From Apodemus sylvaticus (taxonomy: Eukaryota > Chordata > Mammalia > Rodentia > Muridae), in the NCBI RefSeq assembly GCF_947179515.1, contig NC_067472.1, forward strand, positions 202,451,068 through 202,515,067: a stretch of DNA of 64,000 bases. The letters are read 5' to 3'. The notes beneath the pieces are model-generated. The model made no database searches. It was not told where the DNA came from and saw only the letters and a list, made by a program, of their open reading frames with translations. The translations under genes were made by a program, and so were the position numbers. Positions 34,917-48,005 of this stretch are shown one piece after another (the stretch's first letter is position 1; each line of letters begins with the position of its first letter).

Positions 34917-35096
34917 CAGCCAGGCGGTGGTGGCACACACCTGTAATCACAGCATGTGAGAGGCAGAGGTAGGCAGATTTTTGAGTTTGAGGCCAGCCTG
35001 GTCTACAGAGTGAGTTCCAGGATGGCCAGCGCTACACAGAGAAACCTTGTCTCAGAAAAAAAAAACAAGCCCAAAGAACCAAAAAACAAAAAAATA
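34917..35096 (+). mobile_element. B1 SINE, insertion specific to unit 2
   Basis: It begins GCCAGGCGGTGGTGGCACAC and ends in an A-rich tail. It is flanked by an imperfect duplication (AAATGTCAGCAC and AATATGTGAGCAC). The site is empty in unit 1 (about 15797-15812). Confidence 0.93.
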
Positions 35097-35245
35097 TGTG
35101 AGCACTGAGCTTTGGGATGAAGCCTTGGCTTCATGAATAGTTGTGGACATTAATTCCCAGCAGCGCACAAACAGTTCCCAGTCCTCTCATGAGATCCAGC
35201 TCTTCTTCTTGCATGGCTGGTTTCTCCTGAGTGACCTGGGTTGGT

Positions 35246-35249
<4 letters not shown>

Positions 35250-35295
<46 letters not shown>

Positions 35296-35303
35296 GAGAG
35301 AGA
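35250..35303. repeat. (GA)n microsatellite, unit 2
   Basis: A long AG run with one C interruption. It is not present at this length in unit 1. Confidence 0.95.
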
Positions 35304-37264
35304 AATTTTCTCTCAGGTGGAAGGAATGTTCCGGGGGAAGGTGTACCTAAGGTCCTGTGGACTATGTTTCTGTCACCCCTCACATGCCTTCCTGTCCCCC
35401 CATTTTCCTTCGGGATCGCCATGACCCTGAAGGATCACTCACGACTTGGAACCATGCCCGTGTTCCTTTCTCCCAAGTGCCCCCCGGTCCTGTCTTGTCT
35501 CAGCTGGTGATTGGCTTCTGCTCCGAGTCCAGTGGAACCAGAAGAGGCAGGGGATGGATGTGCCTGGAGGCCTGTCCTGAGTCAGGATTGAACTAATTTG
35601 TTGAACTTGCTGTTCCACTAACTCTTCAAGTTAGACATGCCTGGCTCAGGATCTGTGATGTGGGAAACCTGAAACCCAAGGTAGATGTCCCTGAGCTGTG
35701 TCCTGGCTCTGAGCATCCGGCTGTGCGGGGCTGGGGACAGCAGTACATGTGATGTCTGCAGGGAGAGAGAGAGGGGGACACTCACTTGGAGAATGGGGAA
35801 CTTCCTGTGGTGTCTCCCTTTGGAGGAGGTGGACTCAACAGTTGGATACAGTGTCCTAGTTAGAATTAACTGTTACCATGACACAGCCCAGTCACCTGGG
35901 GGGAAAATCCTACACTGAATAACTTCCTCATGAACTCTGGCTGTGGACATGTGTGAGCGACTGTCTTCACTGATGCAGGAGGCTCAGGCCACCATGGGCA
36001 GCACTGTCTGTGGGCAGATTGTCCTTGGTTCTGTTAGAGAGTTGGCTAAGCATGGGCCAGAGCATGAGCCAGCAAACCACCTGTTTCTGCCTTGACCTCC
36101 TGCAGGGCTACACCAGGACCCAGACCTGGACAGGAAATTCGTGCTCTGCCCTCCTGAACTGCTTCTGTGCAGGGTGCTTTTATCACAGCAAGAGAACAAG
36201 ACCTAGAGCGGTGTACAGGGAAGAACACTGGCGTATCTGTTTGAATCACTGTTCTGTTCCCTGCCCTCAGTAGACGACCCCTCAGTATCCAGCGGGCAGA
36301 GAACGAGGAACTGAGACAGCAGATATGGGCCAGTGAGTACAGTGCTCCCCTCTCCATCACTGTCCTCTAGTTTGAGTCTGGAGAGAAATGTACCATGCCT
36401 TTGCACTGACATTTTGTGAGCACAAGGCTTCTCCTGAGGGCCCGTCCTCTGGAAGCACACTTCATCCAACTTTAGTCCAGGACTTCCCGGGGAGAATCTG
36501 GAAGGCTGTCTAGACCCACCCTACACTAGATGGAAACAGGGGTTGGTCAGAGCACCATGAGCAGGATGACAGGCCCTGCATCCCCCCTGTGCTGAAGGGA
36601 TCCAGGCAGGTCACATTTGACTGGTTGACCACCCCTGCTGTAGAACTAGACATGAGACTGCAGTTCTCCCAGAGAACCCCAGGGGGCGATATCAGGATGA
36701 CTCAACACTCAAGCAATTTGTTCCCTGAGCCTAGGGAGATTTGTTTACCTTGCCTAGGAGACTGCTTTCCATCCCTCTTCCTACTACCCTGGATCTCCCT
36801 CCCTAGACCCTGCTCTGTTTCTTGTGTCTGAGAATAGCCCTCTGTCTGGGGAACCTGAAAGTCCCCTCCCTCTGTCATCCCCCATAGAAGACAGGATTGC
36901 TGATGGGGCGTCACCCAGACAAAGGGCAGAGCTGACCCAGGAAGACCAGCGAGAGCTGTGCTCAGCCAACACAGGGCAGCTGACCCATAACACTGCCTTT
37001 GGTGGTTCCACACCTTCAACCCTCATATCCTTGTCACCTTCCTGCTGGGAAATCTTCCCAGAGCACTGAGGACAAGGGCAGACTGGGAGCTCAGCTGGGT
37101 CTCTGTGTCACAGGGACACATAGGCAGGATGGAGGCTCCCTCTTTGATGCTGACAGACTCACATCCAGAGGTCAGCAGATGTCAGCCCTTGGATGAGTCA
37201 TTGTTCTCTGAGCGCATGTCGACCTTATCAGTCTTGTCACTCAAGGTGTTGGCTGAGGAGAAAC
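35304..37264. other. Proximal 5' flank of gene 2
   Basis: It is colinear with unit 1 but lacks the B2-type insert. No gene is supported. Confidence 0.45.
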
Positions 37265-37487
37265 ATAAAGGGAGAAAAGTTGAGAAAGATGCGGGACAGC
37301 ACAGAGAGTGGAAGGGACTGAGCAGTGCTGTGGACACAGGCCCACCACCCACAGCCCGTGGGATTCTGGGAAGTGCTCCTGCTGGGAGACAACTCAGCTC
37401 AGAAGGGGGAAGGACAGCAGAGGCCAGGTGCCTTGTGGGAGCTGAAGGCCTTCTCCTCAGAGGAAGGACAGTACTGTGAGGATACCT
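37265..37487 (+). promoter_or_regulatory. Putative promoter and 5' UTR of gene 2
   Basis: Orthologue of 18700-18921; TATA-less, with the same CACC-rich element. Confidence 0.4.
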
Positions 37488-37551
37488 ATGGAGGTGTCCT
37501 CTGAGCATCTTGACAAGGGCTGTAACCCCTGGAAGAGGCTCCTGCTCACAG
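37488..37551 (+). CDS. Psg: Gene 2 exon 1, leader
   Basis: The exon has 64 coding nt and encodes MEVSSEHLDKGCNPWKRLLL plus T and a split Ala codon. The donor is GTTAGT. Confidence 0.9.
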
Positions 37552-40500
37552 GTTAGTGTTTCAAAGATCTGACTGTGCGTGGGAAGGGGAACTCAGAGGC
37601 CAGAGGTGTCCTGAAGAGCTGAAGATGTCTAGAGGAGACTTGGTTTCTGTTTGTAGTCACTGTGCAGAAGGTACAGTGAGGCACGGAGGTCAGCACAGGA
37701 AGCTCTGAGCAGACAGGAGCTGATGAGGGGAGATTGGAGCCCCAGCTGCCCCTATTCAAAATCAGTCACACGGCTGCCATTGGAAGCCCATGTTCCCACC
37801 CATGACAGGGCGACTCTCCAGATAGAAATCAAACCTGGGAGGGCCAGAGAGGCACCTCGGTGTGTGGAGACATGACAGTGAGTTCATTCGTCAGCTCGCA
37901 GGGCAGATGGAGATACGGACTCCTGCAGGGTCCTCTGTGCTCTCCACACAGGCGCGTGCCACTCCCCTGCAGTGTGTACACTGAGGCAGGTGCCTTCCCA
38001 AACTCATGCATCCAATACAGAAATAAATCACACTTGAATGTAATGATTGGCATTTGCTACAAACCTGAGAACTATGTAGATAAATTCCTGGAGATAACCT
38101 TTTCCCTCTCTCCCTCCCTGCCTCCCTCCCTCCCTTCCTTTCTTCCTGTTTCCTCTGTTCCCCCCAACCCCTGTCTGTTTTCACCCCCATTTTCTAAGAT
38201 CTTTTCAGGAACTGAACCTTCCAAAAAGATAATTCCAATTGTTGTCCTCACAAACACCTTTTCTAGTGAACCGAAAGTCAGAGTACCCAGAGGGGAAACT
38301 TACTGGTTTAATGGAACTGTAAATAGAACAGAAAACATTTCAGAAAGTGAGGACTGTGTGCAGGAGGAGGAGGAGGACGAGGAGGAGGAGGAAGAGAAGG
38401 TTAGAGATCCCCTTTTCCTCACACCAGACACTCTTTATATGAAGGGTGATATGGGGACACCTGAGTCGAGGATTCCACAACGAGGAAATGACATGCTCTG
38501 AGGTTCTGAGGGCATGGAGGTCACATTGCTCCCCTCCACTGAGGGTGCACCCCTACCCACAGGCATGAGCTGAGGCGTGCTCACACCTGCTCAGGATTGG
38601 TGGCTTCTGTCTCTTCCCTTCTAGCCTCCCTCTTAACCTGCTGCCTCCTGCCCACCATTGCACAAGTCACCGTGGAATATTCACCATCCCATGTGGTTGA
38701 AGGAGAAAATGTTCTTCTACGTGTTGAAAATCTGCCAGAGAATCTTCTAGCCATTGTCTGGTTCAAAGGGGTGACAGACACGAGGCACGGAATTGCGCTG
38801 TATTCGATGGCCTATGACCTACTTGTGACGGGGCATGTGCACAGTGGTAGAGAGACAGTGTACAGAAACGGGTCCCTGTGGATCGAAAATGTCACCCAGG
38901 AGGACACAGGATTCTACATTCTTCAAACCATAAGGGAACCTGGAGAAATTGTATCAAATGTACCCGTGTACATCCAAGTGCACTGTAAGTAATTGTTTGT
39001 GAACTCTGGGTTCTGGGTGGGGTCCTTCCACTAGGCATGCAGAAGTGTCAGGCCTGGCCTTGTCTCCTTCCTCCTGTATTGTGTCTCCCCGTTGGGACTT
39101 GAGCATTAGTGAAGGACACACATGGTGGAGAATAATGTCAATTGTGCAGAATCCTTCAATTGACTTCACCTTGGAGAGACCTGCCAAGGACAGGCCAGCC
39201 AAGGACATCAGCCTCTGTCTAGACTCTTGGGGTCCTTTGTAGGAAACTGAGCTTCAGGAAGACCTTGAGGGGAGTGAGAAGGGCCTGTGGTAGCCATGGG
39301 CAGCTTACAGAGTTGTGTCTCCACACCTGTATTCCAGACTCAACTCCTGGTGGCCCTGAGGAGATTTTTGCTAGGGTTGGATCTTGACTTTCTGTCTGCA
39401 GAGAAGAGTGCTTGTGAGTCGTCAATGTCTTCTCCCTGTGGCACAGACAGAGCACTGCCATGAGAACCACGATTAGGCTGCGTGTCCTGGCTCTCCCTAG
39501 TGACCCAGAGTGAGAGCACACCAGGGCAGACTCCCAAGACATTAACGCAGGGTCCTGATGGGCTTCTGAGAGTTCCAGGAAGGCCAGGGTCCCATCAGGA
39601 AGGGAGAGAGGAACCTATCTTCCTAACACATTCTTGTCTTTTGGGACAAGTATTTTTTTCCCCAGGCCAATGAGGACAGGCTCTGCTGCTGTGGACAGTT
39701 CCCCAGACATGAGCTGCAGTTCCCACAGTGAAGAGCAGAGATAGCCTGGGACAGTCAAGGAACATTAACAAACCTATATTCCTGAATCAGGACCTCACTT
39801 GACCCTGACGTTTATCTCTTCACTGTAGACCTGGAGGTCACTGGCACAGTCTCCTCAGACCTCTTAACTGCTTCCTGTATCTGCTACCCTGCTAGGGGAT
39901 CATGTTCACATTCCAGACATGTATTTTCTCTGGGAATGAAAGGGTGTCCTATGGGAATCAGCTAGACAGAGGTTGAGGGCATCTTAGAAAGGCCAGGGAG
40001 CACATGGGCAGACCCACCACCAGTTCAGCAGGCAGAGAAAGTGTGAGCACCATCTTGAAACCCTCCAAGGGATGATGGAGGCCAGAGCAGTCCTTCCAGG
40101 ACGCAGGTCAGCTTCTCCCACACTCAGGATGTGAGCTCCTGTCAGGTCTGCTCCTGGGCCTTTCTTCTCCCTCAGAACCCTGACTGGTGACTGCAGTGAG
40201 ATGGTGTCTGTCCCCTTCCCCACTCATCATGCACCTGGTCCCATTGGATCCCTCACAGACAGCTGTCACCTTCTTCCTGAGAGCAAATTCCATCTTTCAA
40301 GAGAACTGAGGACACAGGGCAGACTTGGTGCCCAGCTGGGATTCTGTGTCACACAGGGAGTGCAGAGGCTCCCTGTTTTGTGCTGACTGACCCAGGATGA
40401 GAACACAAGAGAGGGCCACCCCTGGGTGAGCCTCCATTGTCTGGGGGACCAGATGGGATACAGGCAGAGGACACACCAGGCTGCAGAGTCCAGGGAGGCC

Positions 40501-41002
40501 CCCTCTGTACTCTCTGCAAAGCCTGTAGCGCCTGGCGGGCCCTCCTGACCATGGGTGAGGAGACCACACTCTACAGAGTGTGAGAGGAGAGTTATTTTCA
40601 GTTATTCTCTGGAGTCTCCTCAGGAGCTCAATGTCCTGAGAGAGTCTCAGGGCTTGTAGGAGAGAAGACCCAGTGGGAAAGAGGCTCAGCAGAAGCAGGA
40701 GGCTCTGGGTGAAGAAGTAGGGGAAGGAGGAGACTGTTCTCACACACAGTTAATCAGCATGTGCACAGTGGTCTGAGGTCTGACAATCTCAGCTGTGAAA
40801 TCCCAAAAAAGAACCCAAGCTGGTGTTGATCTGTGTCATGGCCCAGTAGGTCTGGGTGTTTGCTTCATGTCTAACGACCTGAGAACCAGTGAATGGAAGA
40901 TGTCCCCTGACGTCCACCTAGAGATGGTATACTGTACACACACACACACACACACAAACACAGACACACACACAGAGACACACACATACACTCATACCCA
41001 CT

Positions 41003-41073
<71 letters not shown>

Positions 41074-44000
41074 CCAGTGTAAAAAAATAAACGAAGTTAA
41101 TGGAAGAATTGTACACTGTATCCTCATACTTATAAATTTGTTAAACCCATGAGCATGCATGTGTGGGACCTTGAAAAGAATGGTTCTGAGACATCATTCA
41201 TTCATTCAATCATTCAATAGTTCCCCACAGATATCTGATGTGCTTTTAGGCAGCCTCTCTTTAAAAAATATAAGACCACAACCAATTCTCACAATTCTCT
41301 TGCCCTTGTGTACTGGAAGAGAGATCAATGACAAAATCTAGAACATAATCAGGTGTTGGGGGCAGTCATTAAAGAAACAGAAACACACCAAAAGCTTCAG
41401 AGAGTGAAGACTGGTCTATTGGGAAGAGGTCGAAGGCAGCTCTCCAACGCACATTACACTGAGTGTGAGCAGGGGTCTAAGGTCAGTGAGGCAGGGCCAT
41501 GTTCGCACCCAAGGAGAGCACCATAGAGAGGAAATGACAAGCGACGACACGGAGCACATGGAGGTAATGCGCTGACCTCCACCACGTAGGTCAGGGAGGC
41601 CCTCACCCCCACACCTCAGCTGAGCAATGCACACAGGCACTCAGGACACAGGGCGCCATATTATCCAAACACAGAAGTCCTAGTATTGATGACTCTCTGT
41701 TACCTTCTAGCCTCTCGCTACATCTGCGGCCGTCCATCTCCACCTGTACAGCCCACTGTTGAGTCAGTGCCGCCCAGCGTTGCTGAAGGGGGAAGCATTC
41801 TTCTCCTTGTTCACAATCTTCCAGAGCATCTTCAATCCTTCTTCTGGTACAAAGGGCTGATTGTATTCAACAAGGTTGAGATTGCCCGCTACAGAACAGC
41901 CAAGAATTCAAGTGAGCTGGGCCCTGCCCACAGTGGTCGAGAAACGGTGTTCAGCAATGGCTCCCTGTTGCTGCAGAATGTCACCTGGAAAGACACGGGA
42001 TTCTACACCCTACGAACTCTGAATACGCATAAGAAAACAGAATTAGCACACTTTTACCTCCAGGTGGACAGTAAGTGATTCTCTGTGATCATTCAGTGCT
42101 GGGTGGGGCTTTGGCACACAGGCTGCCCATCCTGCCATGTGACTAACTCCTTTCCGAACTTTCTTCCCATGACGGGGTTTATCCACTGTGTGCAGGACAC
42201 ACATGTAGGAGGGAAATACCCACGGGTCAGACTCTGTCTTCTGACTGGCCCTCGTGTCTAGGAGGACATAAGGTGGCCCACTGCTCTGTCGGTTGAGGTT
42301 CTTGCAATGCTCTGTGGCCTCCTCACAGAGTGGTGAGCATGAGGAAGCTCTGGCTCCAGTTGTCTGACCCAGGTTGGACTAACAATGTCCTTGGTACCAT
42401 GTTCCAGGAGTTCTCCTGGTCTGAGCAGACTGTGAACAATGGTCTTTGGCTGTCTACATCAATACAGTAGATTTCGTATCATTAAACAGGGGAGTTTTTA
42501 TAAAAATGAAAAGAAAAGTAAAAAACAACAGCAAAAAAGCAAAGCAACCCAGGATTGTCATAGACAAAATGGAGAGAGCTGGTTTCTGCCTGTGTCCTCA
42601 CAGTCTGCACATCCTGCTCTTATAGCACATGTGACCAGGGTAGATATGCTCACAGTATACTGGCCCCTCCCACATCAGTCGCCAGTTGAAAGATGTACTA
42701 TACATGTGCCCACCGACTCTGGCTTGTGTTATGTTGACATAAAGCCTGCCAGCATAATTCCTGGGCCTGCTAAGAAGACCAGCCTGCTCCAAGCCCTCAG
42801 CCAGCCCTAGTCCTGGGGGTTGCAGGCAGAGTGGTAAGAACATGGAGAACGTGAGATCAGAGGTTGACTGCAGGTACAAAGGAAATGAGAAACGTCAGAA
42901 AATGACTATTTGGGGTGTGTAGAGACCAAGGTCATGGAGAGGTGTCATCTCAAAGTGCAGTGTGCATGAGTGTGTGCTGTGTCTGAGGGAGCACAGTGAG
43001 GGGGCGGCTGTGGAGACACCAAGGAGAGGGCAACATGCCGAGGAAATGACTCCACGGCACTGAGGGAACAGAGGCCAATTGACTGAATTCATCAGGTGGG
43101 AGAGACACACACACCTGCATGTCTAGGCTGGGTAAAGAATCCATCTTGTGAGGACTCAGGCCAATACCACTTTTATACCCAGCACAATGATCCCGTGTGA
43201 TGGCTTTTCTCCTTTCCCTTCCAGCCTCCCTTTCCTTGTGCCGTGACCCTCTCACCTCTGCCCAACTCACAATCGAGCCAGTGCCAGGACATGCTGCTGA
43301 AGGGGAAAGTGTTCTTCTCCAGGTCCGTAATCTGCCAGAAGATCTGCAAACCTTTTCCTGGTACAAAGGAGTGTATAGCACTGAGGCCTTTAAAATTGCA
43401 GAATACAGCGTAGCGACGAAGTCCATCTCGAGTGGCCGTGCACACAGCAGAAGAGAGACAGGGTACACCAATGGATCCGTGCTGCTCCAGGATGTAACCG
43501 AGAAGGACTCGGGCTTGTACACACTCATAACGACAGACAGCAATTTCAAAATTGAAACAGCACACGTGCAAGTCAACGTACACAGTAAGTGACTCTCTAT
43601 CTCTTCCAGCTGCTGGGTGTGGCTTTGACTACTTCCAGAGTGGACTGTGAGGAGTGGGCTGTCTTGCTCTCTCCCCCACCTCACTGTGTCCTCACATTGG
43701 CATTTGGCAGTTACTGCAGGGCACACCCGGTGTGGACCACCAGCATTAGATCAGCGCTCTTCCCCTTTTGTTTCCTGCAGAGGTAGACTCAGCCTAAGAA
43801 CGTCAGACTCGGACCTGACCCTTGGGGTCTCACCATGCCCACAGCCCTGATAGAGACTCCAAGGGGTCTGATAAGTCCTAGCTGAGGAAGTCACAGAGTC
43901 CCCACACACAGCACCAGGAAGGCCTGTCCGCAAATCTCTGTGATGGTTACATCCATGGCGAGCCTGGAAAATGTTTTCGTCATTGCTTTGCTTTGCAATT

Positions 44001-46969
44001 CTGTAAGCGCTGACGTGGTACACGGCTGTCCTGGCATGTGTCACCATCCATGCACTGCCATGAGAGCCACTGTTGTGCTAGTTACCCTGGACATCTTCCA
44101 CAGAGACCCCGCCAGGAATGCATAGCTGGACAGGACGATCTGTGCCCCAGGCCATTCACTAGCTGCTTGGATGGCCTTATGCTACCCTCACAGGAAGGTC
44201 AGGGTCTCCAAGTGATGGACAAAGGATACTGGTCCTTTTGGCAAATGTTTGTCCTCTGGTGTCCAGCTCCTGGAATTCTCTCTCACAGGCAAAAAAAAAT
44301 CTCAGAGTTGCTAAACTGGGCAGCTCCCAGACATGAGAAGCAATTCACTAGATGTCAAAGTAACTCAGCCTAAGACTTCAGAATCTATGCAATCTCGTGA
44401 GGGTCTTGCCTTCCTCAGAATGCAGAAAACTCAGAAAAGCAATTCTAGGCACCTCTCACTTAGGGTGTATTCTGGCTCCATCCCTGACGCTGCAGACCTG
44501 GACTTCTCCTGGGCAGTCTCTCAGACTATTTAGCACATTACTCTGTCAGAGGATCCTGTGTTACTAGGTTCCAGGCTCTTCACGGCATATCCCAGGGGGA
44601 ATCACCTAGACAGAGGACAGCTGCCTCCCAGGAAGGACATGGCTGACCCTAGGTGAGGTTCAGCCAGCACAGGATGCTGAGAGTCCCTCGGAAACTCTGC
44701 CTAGGTTTATGGCCCCACTGTCCTCTCTCTAGGGTCCAGGTGACCTTATGTTTCTCAACCACATGTAACTCCCCACACAACCACTCCTGGGTCTCATGGC
44801 AACACACCCTGACTGGTGACTCCAGTGAGCATGGGTCTGTCCCCTTCCTAGTTCAGTCAGCAGGTCCCTTCTCAGTCCTCACAAGCATCTCTGTCTTGTT
44901 CGTGTAGAGTTGATCCAACCTCAGTATTGAGAACAGGGGCAGCTTAGGATCCTGGGTCATAAAGGACACACTGGGAGAGCACAGCAAGGGCAGCCCTGTG
45001 GTGAGCTGTGCTGCCTCAGGGTTGAGATGATTATCAGCCTTGTGCTTGGTTCCATCTCCCACAGCAGTCAGCATCACCTTGGGAAGGGCTCCTGCCTGGG
45101 CAGAGCTCAGAGGGGGAAGGCTGCAGAGCTTGGGGACAGAGCTGGAGCAAATGCAGTTCTCCACAGAGGGAGGGCAGAGCATGCACGCGGCCACGGCGGT
45201 CCACTGTGTACTTCTCCACAAAGCATGCAGCCCTGGTCATGTCTCCTGCTCACTGGGGAGGAGGACAGGGCCTGACTGTGTGGGAGCAGGGGAGCTACCA
45301 AGGAAGGAGAGGAAAGGCTCCCTCATGTTGACCTCTGACCTCCATCTAGGGTCCATGGCCTGTTATTAAGCATACACACAGGATGGTGTACACCTGCACC
45401 TCACACACACCCACACCCATACCCCTCCACACACCTTCATATGGAGCTGGAGCTCGCAGTTTAACCAGTGGCAGTAGCTCCAAGTATCAGAATGTCATTA
45501 ACAGTAGGACATCCAAGAACTTTTCACATCTGCCTATCTACCCACAGGCATATGAGCCTGTGTAGGCACTGGATTTTCTTAAAATATCAAGTCAGACGTT
45601 TTTACTAACAAGGGCCTATCTGTAATGGGCTGAAAGACAGACCAGGACGGCCATGTCAAGGTGAGGTAAGGTGCTGACTGGACCAGAATGGAGGATGGGC
45701 AGTGAAAACCTGGGGTCTATAAAGGAAACAGTGAGAGGAATTTTGCCTGAACCCCTCATCTTCTGAGAGTGAGCAGGCGTGTGCGGACGGTGAGCATGGA
45801 GACTCCTGAGGACAGAGTTCCCCACAGCAGAAGCCACACACAGTTGGAATCATGGGTGTCCTTCGCTCAGTCCCTCTGACCTGTGCAGACTCCCACCCAC
45901 CTCCGCAGAGCGAAGGATCCATGCTTCTCTGCTCCCAGGGCCCCATCTTTTCACCAAAGAGCAAGGTGTCAATATGGAGGGTGTGAGCTTTCCTTTCTTC
46001 CTTCCCTTTCCGTCTGTGTCATCCTCCTGCCGTGGTCCAGCTTCCTGCTGCATCAGCAGGAGGAGAATCAGGAAGCCAAGGATGCAGACTCAACTCTACT
46101 TGTCCCCAGAGAGCTTCTCCTCAGGACTCGCTTTGGACTTCCTGTCAGAGCTGACAGGGAACAAGGCTTGGCTGGGTGTCCAAGTCCCATTGGCTGTAGG
46201 ACAGCTCTGCACTGCCATGACAGCTGCAGTCATATAGGTCACCTGTGCTCCTCCTACTCCTGCGTCTCAATGGACAGGTGCCAGGACAGACGCCAACTGT
46301 TCCCATGGACTTAGGAGACATAGGGAAAGAGAACGTCCCCAAGGAAAGGGCAGAGGTAACAGTTATCCGGGCACCTCCTTGTCCTCAGGAGTCCAGGCTA
46401 GGGTCATGGAGCAGATGCTGCTGCCGTGAGCAGCTTCCCCATCCCCAGGTCAGAATATAGCTCATCCCTAATCTTAACTCATAGGCTCTGCTGTGACCAT
46501 GCACAGTGGTTGAATCAGTGTCACACAACCCATGGGTCCCAGATGCAAACACAACACATGACTGTGGTCGCAGCTCCAAGTTCTCCTCCCTGGAAGCTTT
46601 ATGAAGTGTGAGCTATAGTGGGGCTGGGTGAGCTGTCTGGAGGATGACGGTCCCTCCTCTGTTCCCCTCCTCTGTTTCTTTGCAGAGCTTGCCACACAGC
46701 CTTTCATGAGAGCCACGGCCAGCAGCATCAGAGTGCAGAGCTCAGTGGTCTTCACTTGCTTCTCAGACATCACTGGGGTCTCCATCCGTTGGCTCTTCAA
46801 TAATCACAGTCTGCAGCTCACAGAGAGGATGACCCTGTCCCCGTCAAAGTGCCAACTCAGGATCCATGCTGTCAGGGAGGAGGATGCTGGAGCATATCAA
46901 TGTGAGGCCTTCAACCCAGTCAGCTCGAAGCCCAGTCTCCCTGTCAGCCTGGTGGTGACGAAGGAGTGA
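37488..46969 (+). CDS. Psg: Pregnancy-specific glycoprotein-like gene 2 (five coding exons)
   Basis: Join of 37488-37551, 38625-38984, 41711-42070, 43225-43584 and 46686-46969; phase-1 GT/AG introns of 1073, 2726, 1154 and 3101 bp. The product is 475 residues with the same leader-N1-N2-N3-A layout as gene 1 and no internal stop. It is the most distinct of the three in N1 (IVWFKGVTDTRHGIALYS and AYDLLVTG) and also differs at several N3 positions. N2 differs from gene 1 at one residue, and A at none. The N3 linker reads LCRDPL, so it has lost one of two linker cysteines. Intron 2 lacks about 200 bp relative to genes 1 and 3 (junction near 40441), removing part of the fossil promoter region. A secreted placental glycoprotein is expected. 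Confidence 0.9.
38358..38399. repeat. (GGA)n repeat in intron 1, gene 2
   Basis: This is the short form of the gene 1 tract. A 213-codon frame across 37860-38501 runs through it but lies wholly in intron 1. Confidence 0.9.
38625..38984 (+). CDS. Psg: Gene 2 exon 2, second half of leader and N1 domain
   Basis: The exon is 360 nt with acceptor CCCTTCTAG and donor GTAAGTA. The N1 domain carries NGS and NVT sequons. Against gene 1 I count about 14 amino-acid-changing and 4 silent codon differences. Confidence 0.93.
40517..40560 (+). pseudogene. Fossil leader exon in intron 2, gene 2
   Basis: It reads CAAAGCCTGTAGCGCCTGG and then CCTCCTGACCATGGGTGAG, which is orthologous to 22191-22234. Confidence 0.5.
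40935..41069. repeat. Expanded (CA)n tract in intron 2, gene 2
   Basis: Compound, interrupted CA repeat, about four times the gene 1 length. Confidence 0.95.
41711..42070 (+). CDS. Psg: Gene 2 exon 3, N2 domain
   Basis: The exon is 360 nt with acceptor ACCTTCTAG and donor GTAAGTG. The protein is identical to gene 1 N2 except for NTHKKTE in place of NMHKKTE. The other differences are silent. Confidence 0.93.
43225..43584 (+). CDS. Psg: Gene 2 exon 4, N3 domain
   Basis: The exon is 360 nt with acceptor CCCTTCCAG and donor GTAAGTG. The linker relic is TSLSLCRDPLTSAQ. The domain has an NGS sequon and DVT at the second site. Confidence 0.93.
45048..45262 (+). pseudogene. Fossil promoter and leader exon in intron 4, gene 2
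   Basis: Orthologue of 26640-26858, with the same leader-like CTCCTGCTCACTGGGG block at 45243-45258. Confidence 0.45.
46686..46969 (+). CDS. Psg: Gene 2 exon 5, A domain and stop
   Basis: The exon has 284 coding nt and ends in TGA at 46967-46969. The only difference I see from gene 1 is one silent change. Confidence 0.93.
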
Positions 46970-47100
46970 CCCCTCCTCTCATGGTACATCTGCCCGGGGA
47001 CCTTTATGTATTGAGATGTCCACACTTACTGACCCTTGCCTGTTACAGATTTCCATTCGTTCTCATCGCCACTGGACATTTCTTCCATCCCTCCTAGACT

Positions 47101-47491
47101 GACTGGTTTTGTGTGTCAACTTGACACAGACTGTACTTATTACAGAGAAGGGAACTTCAGTTGGGGGAATGCCTGCATGAGACCCTGCTGTGGGGCATTT
47201 TCTCAATCAGTGATAAAGTGGGGAGGGCCCATGGTTGGTGGTGCCATCCCTGGGCTGTTAGTCCTGGGTTCTATAAGAGAGCAGGCTGAGAAAGCCAGGG
47301 AAGTGAGCCAGTAAGAAACATCCCTCCATGGCCTCTGCATCAGCTCCTGCTTCCTGACCTGCTTGAGTTGCAGTCCTGACTTCCTTTGGTGATGAACAGC
47401 TGTATGGAGTTGTAAGGTAAATAAACCCTTCCCTCCTCAACTTGCTTCTTGATCATGATGTTTATATAGGAATAGAGACCCTGAGTAAGAC
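47101..47491 (+). repeat. R1 repeat after gene 2, candidate 3' end
   Basis: Orthologue of 651-1041, with AATAAA at 47420-47425. Confidence 0.7.
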
Positions 47492-47495
47492 AGCT

Positions 47496-47880
47496 CACCA
47501 CACCTGATCCTGAACCCCTCCGTTCTCTTCCACATCCCCTCTCCTACCCTGTTGCCTCCCTCATGTGCCTTCTACAACTATTTTCCCCCCTTCTAAGTGA
47601 GACTCAAGCATCCTCATTTGGGCCTTCCAACGTTTTGTGCTGCATCGAGTCTGTTGAGTGTAGTGTATATGTCTTTTATTTTATGTCTAATATCCATTTA
47701 TGAGTGAGTACATACCATGCATACCATTTTTGGACTGAGTTACATCACTCAGCATGATGTTCTCAAGTACCATCCATTTGCCTTAGAATTAATGATGTCT
47801 TTGTTTTTAGTAGTTGACTAGCATTCCACGGTGTGTACGGCACCACATTGTCTGTATCCATTCTTCCAAGCTGAGGGTAC
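47496..47880 (-). mobile_element. Old LINE-1 3' end fragment, unit 2
   Basis: Orthologue of 1046-1430. Confidence 0.75.
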
Positions 47881-48005
47881 CCTCCCCACACTTCTCCGCT
47901 CACTCTTCATGCACAGTGCAGCCCAAGGAGAAAGTGTTCCCTTGTCCTTAATGGACAGAGTTTCATGCCTTTTCAGAAACAAAGGGGGAACTGAGGTTGA
48001 CAGGT

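Noticed and set aside
37860..38501. 213-codon + strand ORF with a poly-Glu run
   Set aside because: It lies fully inside intron 1 of gene 2, between the 64-nt leader exon and N1. The frame is broken in genes 1 and 3. Openness comes from the GGA repeat.
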